Shown piece by piece: positions 1 through 6,231 of a stretch of 21,154 bases of DNA. The translations under genes and the position numbers were made by a program. Each line of letters opens with the position of its first letter. Position 1 is the stretch's first letter. The stretch lies in NCBI GenBank assembly GCA_902497095.1, contig CABVDD010000035.1:1-21154 (forward strand). The letters run 5' to 3'. The notes under the pieces are model-generated. The model did not search any database, was not told the DNA's origin, and saw nothing but the letters and a program-made list of their open reading frames with translations. This DNA is from an uncultured Faecalicoccus sp. GTDB taxonomy: Bacteria > Bacillota_I > Bacilli_A > Erysipelotrichales > Erysipelotrichaceae.

Positions 1-305
1 CCTCTGGAGCTTTCGCCCATTTTCAGCGGCGTGTCCATTCACGCCCAGCATAGCATATCTTTTTGCCCTGCCGTATCCGGCAGGCCAGCCGGCAGCGCGG
101 CCTCGTGGGGCTGTTATATTCTGCAAGGCAGGCTCAAGCCCTATGCGTTGCGTGTGTCCCGCTTTTTAAGGCGGGCCTTCCACTCCGGTCAGGACTGCAA
201 AACCCTTCCAGATTTCTTCCGCGCTGATACTCTTAACTTACTTGCTGGCTTCGGTTAAGACGGCAATCGGCCCGTACCCCATGCAGGGTCAGGTGCGGGC
301 CTTCT
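1..305 (-). other. Structured insert interrupting virD4, candidate 5' part of a group II intron
   Basis: Similarity to VirD4 stops at about 306, inside the Walker A motif, and no convincing protein follows. On the minus strand the sequence folds readily: GGCCCG/CGGGCC arms at 269-274 and 296-301 enclose an inner ACCC/GGGT stem; TCTTAAC/GTTAAGA pair at 231-237 and 254-260; CCCGC/GCGGG flank an A-rich loop near 160-176; a GCCGTATCCGGC-type hairpin lies near 71-82. This suits a structured RNA such as a group II intron domain I, and such introns are common in clostridial ICEs. The first bases after the exon (GTGGTAG) match the usual GTGYG start poorly, and the intron-encoded reverse transcriptase would lie outside the window. 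Another insertion or a rearrangement is possible. Confidence 0.35.
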
Positions 306-761
306 ACCACTTCCAGATCCGCCGATAATCAAAACATTCTTATTCCTGGCTGTCCTGGGGTCCTTGGGGCGGCTGTTCATCGTCAGCCGTTCCGTCTGGG
401 TGAGAATGATGTTATTCTCAAACACCGGGTCCATAAACGGCTTGATGTCCTCCGCCGTACCCCAGCGGGCCGAACCGTATTCCATGTTCTTGCGGTACTT
501 CTTGGCGTTCTTGCCCTTGAAGTAAACAGCCAGCCGCAGGGCAGCCCCGCAGCAGAGGCCCACCAGCAGGTCAACCGGGTGAAAGCTGGGGAGCGCCGAC
601 TGAAAGGCGGCGGCAAATCCATCCATCAGGCCCAGCAGCTTGGCCGAAGCGTCCGCGCCCGGAGCCAGCCGCCATGCCTCGCCCAGCTTGGTGGCATAGA
701 GGCCGATCAGCAGATAGGGCAGGTTGGGGAGCAGAAGTTTTTTCAAATCGAGCTGTCTCAT
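255..761 (-). pseudogene. VirD4/TraG type IV coupling protein, N-terminal part only
   Basis: This is the N-terminal part of the conjugation coupling ATPase, which links the relaxase-DNA complex to the type IV secretion channel at the inner membrane. Hydrophobic segments near residues 10-25 and 62-80 fit its N-terminal membrane anchor. The stretch around residues 90-105 (YGSARWGT) is typical of VirD4/TraG, and NVLIIGGSGSG at residues 142-152 is the start of the Walker A loop. The expected Lys-Thr and the whole ATPase body are missing: after residue 152 (about 306) the frame runs 16 unrelated residues to a stop. The family is usually about 600 residues. The start overlaps the pcfB stop by 4 bp (ATGA), so translation is probably coupled. 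If the downstream sequence is a group II intron, the protein could be restored by splicing. Confidence 0.8.
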
Positions 762-1243
762 CGTTCCTGTTCCCTCCGTTTCTCACGGTTCGGGACCGGG
801 GCTTTCACCAGCTCCTTGAACTTCTTGAGCTTACCCAGCACTGACTCCCGGCGCTGCTCCTTTTTCAGCCGGTTCTTGGAATACTTCTGGAAGGCGGCGT
901 TCATACTCGCCTCACTGGGAGCCTTGAAGAAAATCTGATACTGGCCCTTTGCCGTTTTATAGACCGCATACTGGACCTTGTACTCGCGGGCAATCCGGTC
1001 AAAACTCCGAAGCCCCTTGTCTTGCAGGTCGATCTCCTTCATATCGCCGTACTGCTTTTTCAGGTCCTCCATGCTGACCCTGCCGTATGGCTTCACACCG
1101 TCCGGGCTGTCCCGGCTCTTTTGCAGCTTCTTGTTCTTGCGGTGGGCCAGGTACTTGGAAAGCGCCGCTTTCAGGACCCGCCCGGTGAACTTGGTGGCAT
1201 TGACCGTCAGCGTCAATGTCCTGTTTTCCACTTCTTCCTGCAT
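758..1243 (-). CDS. pcfB: PcfB family protein (DUF3801)
   Basis: Small conjugation accessory protein of 161 residues in the PcfB/DUF3801 family, which is encoded directly upstream of the coupling protein in Tn1549-like ICEs and in pheromone plasmids such as pCF10. PcfB is known to act with the coupling protein PcfC at the transfer channel. The N-terminal part (TLTVNATKFTGRVLKAALSK) and the central segment (YAVYKTAKGQYQIFFKAPSE) are characteristic. The C-terminal third is highly basic. A GTG nine bases upstream is in frame, but the ATG at 1243 sits 8 nt after AGGGAG and is the better start. The stop overlaps the virD4 start by 4 bp. Confidence 0.85.
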   Translation of the reverse strand: MQEEVENRTLTLTVNATKFTGRVLKAALSKYLAHRKNKKLQKSRDSPDGVKPYGRVSMEDLKKQYGDMKEIDLQDKGLRSFDRIAREYKVQYAVYKTAKGQYQIFFKAPSEASMNAAFQKYSKNRLKKEQRRESVLGKLKKFKELVKAPVPNREKRREQER

Positions 1244-1333
1244 CAAAATCACTCCCTTCTGTCAGGATGAAAGCGGCGGCCCCGTCTAAGGCGGAACCAC
1301 CAAACGGCGGAGCAGGTATTTCCCCCGCATGGT

Positions 1334-1696
1334 TCAGGCTCCCTTTTTGCCGCCATCCTCGCGGCCCTGGCCTTTAACCGTCAAAATACCGTCCAGAGTG
1401 GTGGCGGTGATCCGCAGCCGCTCGGCCACGGCAATGTCATTCTTCATGGCCTCATCCACCGTACCGCCACAGACCACCAGCACAGAAGCGCGGCGGAGAT
1501 AGTCGCGTGCCATGTCGATCCCGTCCTTATGCTCCTGGGGGATGCTGTCCTTCAAAAACAGCGGCAGGAACAGAAGCGGGCAGATCGGCGAAAATCCGGC
1601 CTCGTAGACCAGGCGGCAGTATTTGGCGGCGTTTTCGGTGTTCTCAAACTCGTTGTCGCCCCAATGGGCGGTGATATACGCAAGCGGGCGTTTCAT
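1334..1696 (-). CDS. DUF7768-like (nucleoside deoxyribosyltransferase-fold) protein
   Basis: A 120-residue protein beginning MKRPLAYITAHWGDNEFENTENAAKYCR. It resembles the DUF4406/DUF7768 proteins that accompany Tn1549-like ICEs. The layout recalls nucleoside 2-deoxyribosyltransferases: an N-terminal beta strand, a helix bearing ENAAKYCR, PLLFLPLFL in the middle, and VVCGGTVDEAMKNDI near residues 78-92. Its substrate is unknown. The frame is open for 39 codons upstream, but that part overlaps the rep gene; GAAAGGAG lies close before the ATG at 1696 and fixes the start. It lies 46 bp after the rep-like gene and before pcfB. Confidence 0.65.
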   Translation of the reverse strand: MKRPLAYITAHWGDNEFENTENAAKYCRLVYEAGFSPICPLLFLPLFLKDSIPQEHKDGIDMARDYLRRASVLVVCGGTVDEAMKNDIAVAERLRITATTLDGILTVKGQGREDGGKKGA

Positions 1697-1742
1697 GCGA
1701 AACTCCTTTCTCCCCATGTCCGGGGTGCAGAAAAGGCGGCCC

Positions 1743-2624
1743 TTATGAGCCGCCTCCGTAAAGGTCGTGATTGACCAGCATCGTGTAGTGGTTGTCCAGA
1801 GAGGACGGTGCATTGAACAGCGCCGCCATCAGATATGCCTTGGTGTTCCAGACGCGGGTGGTGTTTTCGTGGATACCGTCCAGCACTTTTTCGATATGGG
1901 AACAGGTGATCTTCGCAAACCGCTGCTGAACAAAAGCGGTGGGGTATTCCGCATCCCGCCCAATCTTGATGGTGGGGCTTTTGGTCAGCGCCACTTCCAG
2001 CATGATTTCCACGAACTCGTCTATCTGTTCTCGGTTCAGGGAATTACAGATATGCTCGTACTCAATCTGATCCCTGATTTCTTCTCGTTTCTCCATCACT
2101 TCCGTCTGTCCGTCCGTCTCTGCCGCCGCAGGTGCAGAAGGAAAGAATGAATGAGTATTTGATCCATGAGTATTTGATTTTTGGATATTTGATTTCTTAG
2201 TATTTAATTGCGGCGGGTTTTCCGTATCTGGTACAGCCATATCTGGTGTTTCCATATCTGGATTTACCATATCCGGGTTTTCCGTACCTGGTGAAGCCGT
2301 ATCTGGCGGGGCCGGTTCCGGCTGGGGCTTGACCGGCTTCTCAAAGATGGTGTACTCGGTATCGGTGATCCGGCCATTCTTGCCCCGGAGCTGCCTGCGG
2401 GTCAGATACCCCGCGCTTTCCAGCTCCCGGAGGGTCTTGCCAATCGTCTCCACGCTTTCCTTGCAGATGGAGGCCAGGCCCCGCGTGGTGTAATTCCACT
2501 CATCCGGCAGGGAGAGCATCATAGAAAGAAGCCCCTTGGCTTTCAGGGTCAGGCCGGTATCTTTCAGGTGGTAGTTGCTCATCACGGTGTAGTCCCGTGT
2601 GCGCTCTACGCGAAAAACTGCCAT
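1743..2624 (-). CDS. Replication initiator-like protein, winged-helix N terminus and DUF6017 C terminus
   Basis: A 293-residue protein typical of Tn1549-like ICEs. Residues about 1-85 (FRVERTRDYTVMSNYHLKD, then LTLKAKGLLSMMLSLPDEWNYT and an ESVETIGKTLRELESAGYL recognition helix) form a winged-helix domain like those of RepA_N-type initiators. Residues about 95-165 are a low-complexity linker with Pro-Asp pentapeptide repeats followed by Lys-Ser-Asn repeats. The C-terminal 110 residues match the DUF6017 type. It probably serves replication of the excised circle; that role is inferred. The start chosen is the ATG at 2624, 8 nt after GGGAG; an ATG at 2639 is in frame but leaves no room for a binding site. 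The linker DNA carries two tandem arrays (listed separately). Confidence 0.75.
   Translation of the reverse strand: MAVFRVERTRDYTVMSNYHLKDTGLTLKAKGLLSMMLSLPDEWNYTTRGLASICKESVETIGKTLRELESAGYLTRRQLRGKNGRITDTEYTIFEKPVKPQPEPAPPDTASPGTENPDMVNPDMETPDMAVPDTENPPQLNTKKSNIQKSNTHGSNTHSFFPSAPAAAETDGQTEVMEKREEIRDQIEYEHICNSLNREQIDEFVEIMLEVALTKSPTIKIGRDAEYPTAFVQQRFAKITCSHIEKVLDGIHENTTRVWNTKAYLMAALFNAPSSLDNHYTMLVNHDLYGGGS
2152..2211. repeat. Four tandem 15-bp AT-rich repeats, iteron-like, inside the rep gene
   Basis: Copies begin at 2152, 2167, 2182 and 2197 at exact 15-bp period. The 12-bp core on the plus strand reads TGAGTATTTGAT twice, then TGGATATTTGAT and TTAGTATTTAAT. The array is far richer in AT than the rest of the gene. 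In the protein it gives the KSN-rich linker repeats. Confidence 0.8.
2221..2325. repeat. Six to seven tandem 15-bp repeats in the rep gene
   Basis: Copies begin every 15 bp from 2221 to 2311. The core on the plus strand is close to YCCRTATCTGG, and the seventh copy is degenerate. In the protein they give pentapeptides of the form P-D-T/M-x-x. The array lies 9 bp from the AT-rich array and has the same period. Confidence 0.8.
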
Positions 2625-2681
2625 ATTCATCACTCCCATTCTGAAAGGGCGGCCCGGCCCTGGGGCCAGCCGCCTTACTGG

Positions 2682-3188
2682 TTACGGTTCATAGACCGGC
2701 TGGGTATGTTCATACACCGGGCCGCACAGCCCGTTTAAGTCCTTCACAAGCTCGCCCAGGTCCAGGCACAGCTCGCTGTCCATGACCGGCGTATCTTTGA
2801 TGGTGCGGTACTGCGTGATATAACCGTCATGGTCGTAGTTCACGCTCACGCAGGAGACAACCGCCAGGGACATATCTTCCAGGAGCCACAGCTCCAAGGT
2901 GCGGGTAGCCACCACGATCTCCATTGTCACCTGGTCGGTTTCCTCATACAGCAGGCTGGCTTTCTGGCGGAACAGGTCCTCTCCCCGGTAGTTAAAGGAC
3001 CGTTCCTGCCTTCCCTGGGTGATGTAGGAATACACCGTTGTGGCATTATGGCGGACCACCTGCAACAGACTGTAAATGTCCAGGCTTTCCACCAGCTCGG
3101 CAGCTTCGTCCTCGGTGTAGCAGCCTTCCTCCACCGCCTGCTGGAACAGATCGTCAAAGGTTTCTTTCAATGCTTCATAAGCGTCCAT
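2682..3188 (-). CDS. Hypothetical ICE protein, acidic, 168 aa
   Basis: I do not recognise a named family. The protein is acidic at the N terminus (helical DAYEALKETFDDLFQQAVEE, then TEDEAAELVESLDIYSLLQVV), followed by a mixed alpha/beta part containing TMEIVVATRTLELWLLEDM. It has no signal peptide and no membrane segment. AGGAGG lies 8 nt before the ATG, so the start is well supported. It sits in the co-directional parB-to-virD4 block. Confidence 0.7.
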   Translation of the reverse strand: MDAYEALKETFDDLFQQAVEEGCYTEDEAAELVESLDIYSLLQVVRHNATTVYSYITQGRQERSFNYRGEDLFRQKASLLYEETDQVTMEIVVATRTLELWLLEDMSLAVVSCVSVNYDHDGYITQYRTIKDTPVMDSELCLDLGELVKDLNGLCGPVYEHTQPVYEP

Positions 3189-3218
3189 ACTTAAATCCTC
3201 CTATGGGTGCGCCTGCCA

Positions 3219-3488
3219 TCAATGGCGGCGCTTTTTGGGTTTGTCGGGCAGGATATGCCCCTCGATGATTGCAGCGTGACGGCGGATCTGAAGCTGGCCC
3301 TGGCGTTCCAGGGACCGCATCCGGGCATATTCGTCCTCGGTCAGAAACAGCCGCTTATACTGGCCCCTGCGCCCTAGGGGACAGTGGGTGGACAGAATAA
3401 GAAATTCTGCCATGTGCCGGGTATCGTCCTTGAACCGTTCCACAGCCAGCAGATCGTGGCCTTCCAGCGGAAGATGCAGAGGTTTCAT
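3219..3488 (-). CDS. Hypothetical small basic ICE protein, 89 aa
   Basis: Short protein with a basic C-terminal tail (KPKKRRH) and a central segment rich in Arg (GRRGQYKRLFLTEDEYARMRSLERQ). I recognise no family. Its ATG overlaps the stop of the upstream gene by 4 bp (ATGA), which supports both the start and its reality. Nucleic acid binding is possible from its charge alone. Confidence 0.6.
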   Translation of the reverse strand: MKPLHLPLEGHDLLAVERFKDDTRHMAEFLILSTHCPLGRRGQYKRLFLTEDEYARMRSLERQGQLQIRRHAAIIEGHILPDKPKKRRH

Positions 3489-4093
3489 GCCTTGCTCCCC
3501 CTTTCGTGAATATCCAGGACCGCACAGCCATACCGGGCGATGAGCAGGGCGTTCACAATCATGCGGAGCGCCGCAGCGTCTACAACCTCGGCATCTGCCA
3601 GGTCACGGGTTGTCAGTCCTCCCGCGTTGGTGTAGATGCCCCGCGCAGCGATATAGAGGGTGTAGTCATGGGGCGAAATCTCATGGAGCCTTGCATAATC
3701 GAACTCCGCGCCCCGCCTGCACAGGCAGTTTCCAGCGCGGCGGTAAATGTCCTCATCGGAAGTGAACAGGAACATGACCGCAAAGAAGGCAGGCGTGTCC
3801 CGGCGCTTGCTGTGGCCCAGGTGGATTTTCACGCCCTCCATGCGCTGCCGGTGACGCTCATCCTTCCAGAGCATACCGGGGAAATCCCGGATCAGCGGTT
3901 CCAGGCGGGCCATCAGGCGCTTGTCATGGGGAAACATCTGCCGGACCACCTCTGCATAGTTCACAACGCCCGCCTCAATGCGCTCGGCCATCCAGGGGCA
4001 GCCGCAGGCGGTGCAGCCAAATTTCTTGACATACTCGGTGCAAAGTTTGCAGTCTACATCTGCCGGTGTGTATTTGAAAGTGTTGATATACAT
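3485..4093 (-). CDS. Hypothetical Cys-rich ICE protein, about 202 aa
   Basis: Begins MYINTFKYTPADVDCKLC and carries a cysteine cluster in residues about 15-35 (CKLC, then CTACGCPW), with another Cys pair near the middle (NCLCRRGAEFDY). The clusters could bind zinc or an iron-sulfur centre; this is inference. The frame stays open 35 codons further upstream, but AAGGAGG shortly before the ATG at 4093 decides the start, and the upstream extension would overlap the end of parB. I do not recognise a named family. Confidence 0.65.
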   Translation of the reverse strand: MYINTFKYTPADVDCKLCTEYVKKFGCTACGCPWMAERIEAGVVNYAEVVRQMFPHDKRLMARLEPLIRDFPGMLWKDERHRQRMEGVKIHLGHSKRRDTPAFFAVMFLFTSDEDIYRRAGNCLCRRGAEFDYARLHEISPHDYTLYIAARGIYTNAGGLTTRDLADAEVVDAAALRMIVNALLIARYGCAVLDIHERGSKA

Positions 4094-4161
4094 GGATACC
4101 TCCTTGTGAAAATGAAAAGGCCGGGCAAATGGATTGTCCGGCGGGTTAGGTGTATTCGGTT

Positions 4162-5079
4162 TTATCGCTCCTGGCTGCGCTGGCGTTTCCTCTGCCATGC
4201 CTCAAGCAGCTTGATGATGGTGTTCTCCATTTGCAGGGGCGTATAGGATTTTGGAAAATACTTGCGTATGCGGTCCCCGTCCAAAGTCAGGCTGAATTTC
4301 TCCGGCTTCTTTTCCTCGGACATGATTGCCAGCATACTGTCCTCATTGAGTTTCCCGGTCTGGCTGAATTTCTTCATCCGCTGGGCCTGGGAGAGTGACG
4401 GGGTGGCCTGCTCATAGTCTATCGTGGTGACGAGTATCTGCTGTTCCTCCGGCTTGAGAGCCGCAATCTGATAAGCGGGTGAAAGTGCAATCTTGCCATC
4501 ATCCACCATCTGCATCAGCTCCGGGACCAGGTTCGTCAGGTAAATATAGTTGCGGACAGTATCGCCGCTGACCCCCATCTGCTGGCCGATCTCATCATCA
4601 CTTCTCAACTTCGCCGAAATTTTCGGCGAAGTCAAATCGTTTCGTGCGCCCTGCCGCTTGATAGCCTCCAGCTTCATCTTGTACGCCTTGGCCCTTTCGC
4701 TGGGAAGGATGTTCTCCCGCTGAAGGTTGCTGTCCACCATGATGATGGTGGCCGCATCCCGGTCCAGGTTGCGGATCAGAACCGGCATGGTATCCAGACC
4801 GGCCTGCTCACAGGCGTATTTACGCCGGTGTCCGGCCACAATCTCATAGCCGCCTTCCTCGCGGGGCCGCACGATGGCAGGGACAATCACGCCATACTCT
4901 TTGACGCTCTGGATTGTCTCCCGCATTTCCTCATCGTCCCGTACCTGAAAAGGATGGTCCGGGAATGGGTGAAGGTCGGTCAGCGGCAGGCGGACCACCA
5001 CTTCTTCCTGGGGTGGCTGCTGGGCAGGCGGGGCGGTTTTCTTTCGTCCCCTTGCAGGTGACGCGGGCTTGTCGCTCAA
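4162..5079 (-). CDS. parB: ParB/RepB/Spo0J family partition protein
   Basis: A 305-residue ParB-type protein. The nuclease-like ParB domain spans residues about 28-120, with LHPFPDHPFQVRDDEEM, the IVAGHRRKYACEQAGL box near residues 79-94, and DSNLQRENILPSERAKAYKMK. The central helix-turn-helix is at about 160-185 (DEIGQQMGVSGDTVRNYIYL). ParB proteins bind parS sites and use CTP for spreading; here it may act in maintenance or regulation of the ICE. The start is TTG at 5079, 7-8 nt after GGAGGTG, with no ATG alternative nearby. It is the first gene from the ICE end, and no parA lies upstream in the window. Its coding DNA contains a 25-bp palindrome. Confidence 0.88.
   Translation of the reverse strand: MSDKPASPARGRKKTAPPAQQPPQEEVVVRLPLTDLHPFPDHPFQVRDDEEMRETIQSVKEYGVIVPAIVRPREEGGYEIVAGHRRKYACEQAGLDTMPVLIRNLDRDAATIIMVDSNLQRENILPSERAKAYKMKLEAIKRQGARNDLTSPKISAKLRSDDEIGQQMGVSGDTVRNYIYLTNLVPELMQMVDDGKIALSPAYQIAALKPEEQQILVTTIDYEQATPSLSQAQRMKKFSQTGKLNEDSMLAIMSEEKKPEKFSLTLDGDRIRKYFPKSYTPLQMENTIIKLLEAWQRKRQRSQER
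4608..4632. repeat. 25-bp perfect inverted repeat inside parB
   Basis: The arms ACTTCGCCGAAA (4608-4619) and TTTCGGCGAAGT (4621-4632) are exact reverse complements around one base. It falls in the segment just before the helix-turn-helix of ParB. A T-run on either side is lacking, so it does not look like a terminator. Confidence 0.85.
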
Positions 5080-5480
5080 TGCTTCTCACCTCCATTGAGA
5101 CACAAAAAGGAGGTCCAGCCCGGAACCCCCTTTCGCATCTGATTTTAGGCATAGAAAAACGGACATCAGCAGAAACACTAATGTCCGTCAATCCATCGGC
5201 TCACAAGAGCCGCTATATTCAGTTGTCCGGCTTCACACAGGGGAGGCTCCGGCGGAGCCTGGCACACATCACGACAGTTCTCTTTGCCATTTCATTCTCT
5301 TGTCGTTCCCTGTGTTTTGCCCTTAATTTTTCCCTCACGAGCGTCCGTGAGGCCATAAAAATGCGGTAATGTTCGATAACAGCCTATAACGCCTTCGCAT
5401 GGATAAATTGGCGTATTTTCAAGGGTTTCCGGGGCTTTAATAACACCCAACAACACCTCTCGGAAGGTGGTGAAATCTCA
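5080..5480. other. Gene-free terminal region of the ICE with several hairpins
   Basis: No supported gene. It contains a terminator-like hairpin at 5154-5188, a perfect 7-bp stem with a 3-nt loop at 5244-5260 (AGGCTCC/GGAGCCT), a 7-bp stem at 5333-5352 (CCTCACG/CGTGAGG), and a weak CACCT/AGGTG pair at 5454-5469 beside the junction. These could be part of the parB leader, integrase or excision binding sites, or a transfer origin; the sequence alone does not decide. Confidence 0.6.
5154..5188 (-). terminator. Rho-independent terminator or attenuator upstream of parB
   Basis: On the minus strand ACGGACAT (5188-5181) pairs with ATGTCCGT (5166-5159) over a 14-nt loop, followed at once by TTTTTC. 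It lies about 75 bp before the parB start. It could stop transcription coming from the chromosome or attenuate parB. Confidence 0.65.
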
Positions 5481-5833
5481 AAGGGGTAATTCATTTTATA
5501 GATACTTCTAAACTTATGACTACTTGTTGCCATAATTGTCAATACCATCAACAAGCAATTCATAATTTAATTCGTATATCAGCGCAAAAAAATTTAAATC
5601 TTTCAAAAAGAATGCTTCATACAGCTTCTAAATCTATTCGTGGAAGACTCATTTCTTATTTATCAGAACAAGCTCTACAAAAAGGAAGCAATCATTTTCA
5701 CATTCCTTTTTCTCGTCAACAATTAGCGGACTACCTGGGTGTGGATCGCAGTGCTTTATCGAATGAGCTATCCAAGATGCAAAAAGATGGATTGCTTCGC
5801 TATCATAAAAATGAATTTATCTTAACCTCTTAA
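5474..5833 (+). pseudogene. Crp/Fnr-family regulator, C-terminal part cut by the ICE
   Basis: The frame is open from 5474, and family-like sequence is readable from about 5495 (FIDTSKL); an internal ATG lies at 5516. The part from 5516 corresponds to the dimerisation helix end and the whole winged helix of Crp/Fnr proteins: NLSKRMLHTASKSIRGRLISYLSEQA, then FSRQQLADYLGVDRSALSNELSKMQKDGLL. The cyclic-nucleotide-like sensor domain (about 120 residues) is absent, and GC-rich ICE DNA takes its place. The C-C-x-x-C near the first residues resembles the stretch between sensor and dimer helix in Firmicutes members. The missing part should lie beyond the other ICE end. A terminator follows directly. 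Confidence 0.85.
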
Positions 5834-5868
5834 AAAAACAATCTGACTCTCATCAAATTGTTTTTTTT
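5833..5868. terminator. Terminator after the Crp/Fnr fragment
   Basis: AAAAAACAAT (5833-5842) pairs with ATTGTTTTTT (5857-5866), with a run of eight T on the plus strand. The A-run on the other side lets it also serve the DUF1858 gene coming from the right. Confidence 0.75.
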
Positions 5869-5892
5869 CTTATAAAACTTTTTGTCTTTGGT

Positions 5893-6137
5893 TCAATCGT
5901 CAAATATGTTACTTTGACTCTTATAACCTTCTACTTCAAAGCCTGCATTCTGTAAAGTTTTTACAATGATATCTAAATCAATACCTTTTTTGGAACCGTC
6001 ACAACACGTCCGGCAGAATTCAAAAGACTTTGTTTTGTGATTTCTGTAAATCCTAACTGGTATAAAATATCAGTAACTTCCGGATATTGAGTGCAAATTT
6101 CAAATAAAGTTTTACGTAAATCAATCTTCTTTTTCAT
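5893..6137 (-). CDS. DUF1858 domain protein, reading frame broken by a -1 shift
   Basis: Starts MKKKIDLRKTLFEICTQYPE and continues VTDILYQLGFTEITKQSLLN, a clear DUF1858 domain (a small helical domain of unknown function, found alone or beside DUF438 and redox proteins). AAGGAG lies 8 nt before the ATG at 6137. In frame 0 it ends after 54 residues at a TAG (5973-5975). A -1 shift at A AAA AAG (5985-5991) restores the expected C-terminal part, GIDLDIIVKTLQNAGFEVEG and eleven more residues, to TGA at 5893-5895, giving 81 residues. Either one A has been lost from a run, or this is programmed frameshifting at a classic slippery heptamer. A -10 box and a palindrome lie upstream. Confidence 0.75.
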
Positions 6138-6160
6138 CGCTATTCTCCTTATATACTTAT

Positions 6161-6196
6161 ATTATAGGAAAACTAGAATATAAATCACGTGATTTA
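6161..6196 (-). promoter_or_regulatory. Promoter with a 16-bp palindromic operator for the DUF1858 gene
   Basis: On the minus strand TATAAT lies at 6166-6161, about 24 bp before the start codon. TAAATCACGTGATTTA (6181-6196) is a perfect palindrome centred near -35. Its form, half-sites ending in TGATTTA around a CG centre, is like Crp/Fnr-type sites; the broken regulator next door is the obvious candidate to bind it. Confidence 0.65.
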
Positions 6197-6231
6197 AACA
6201 AAAAAGTATTAACTATTAACAACAATAACCT

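Larger units (their letters stand above)
1..5490. mobile_element. One end of a Tn1549-like integrative conjugative element
   Basis: A GC-rich block carries a typical clostridial ICE gene set on one strand: parB, small hypothetical proteins, a DUF6017 replication-like protein, DUF7768, PcfB and VirD4/TraG. It changes sharply at about 5475-5495 to AT-rich chromosomal DNA that encodes the C-terminal part of a Crp/Fnr regulator in mid-gene. The exact end cannot be fixed, because the other junction and any target duplication lie outside the window. Relaxase, VirB4, integrase and parA are not seen here. The element continues past base 1. Confidence 0.85.

Noticed and set aside
31..258. 75-codon open frame on the plus strand at the left end
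   Set aside because: No binding site and no recognisable protein; it lies in the structured insert after virD4.
3506..4246. 246-codon open frame on the plus strand opposite the Cys-rich ICE gene
   Set aside because: It is a shadow of a GC-rich coding strand; the minus-strand gene has a strong Shine-Dalgarno and sits in an operon.
5516..5833. An intact small Crp-like gene starting at 5516
   Set aside because: The frame extends upstream with family-like residues, no ribosome binding site precedes this ATG, and the whole sensor domain is missing; a fragment is more likely.
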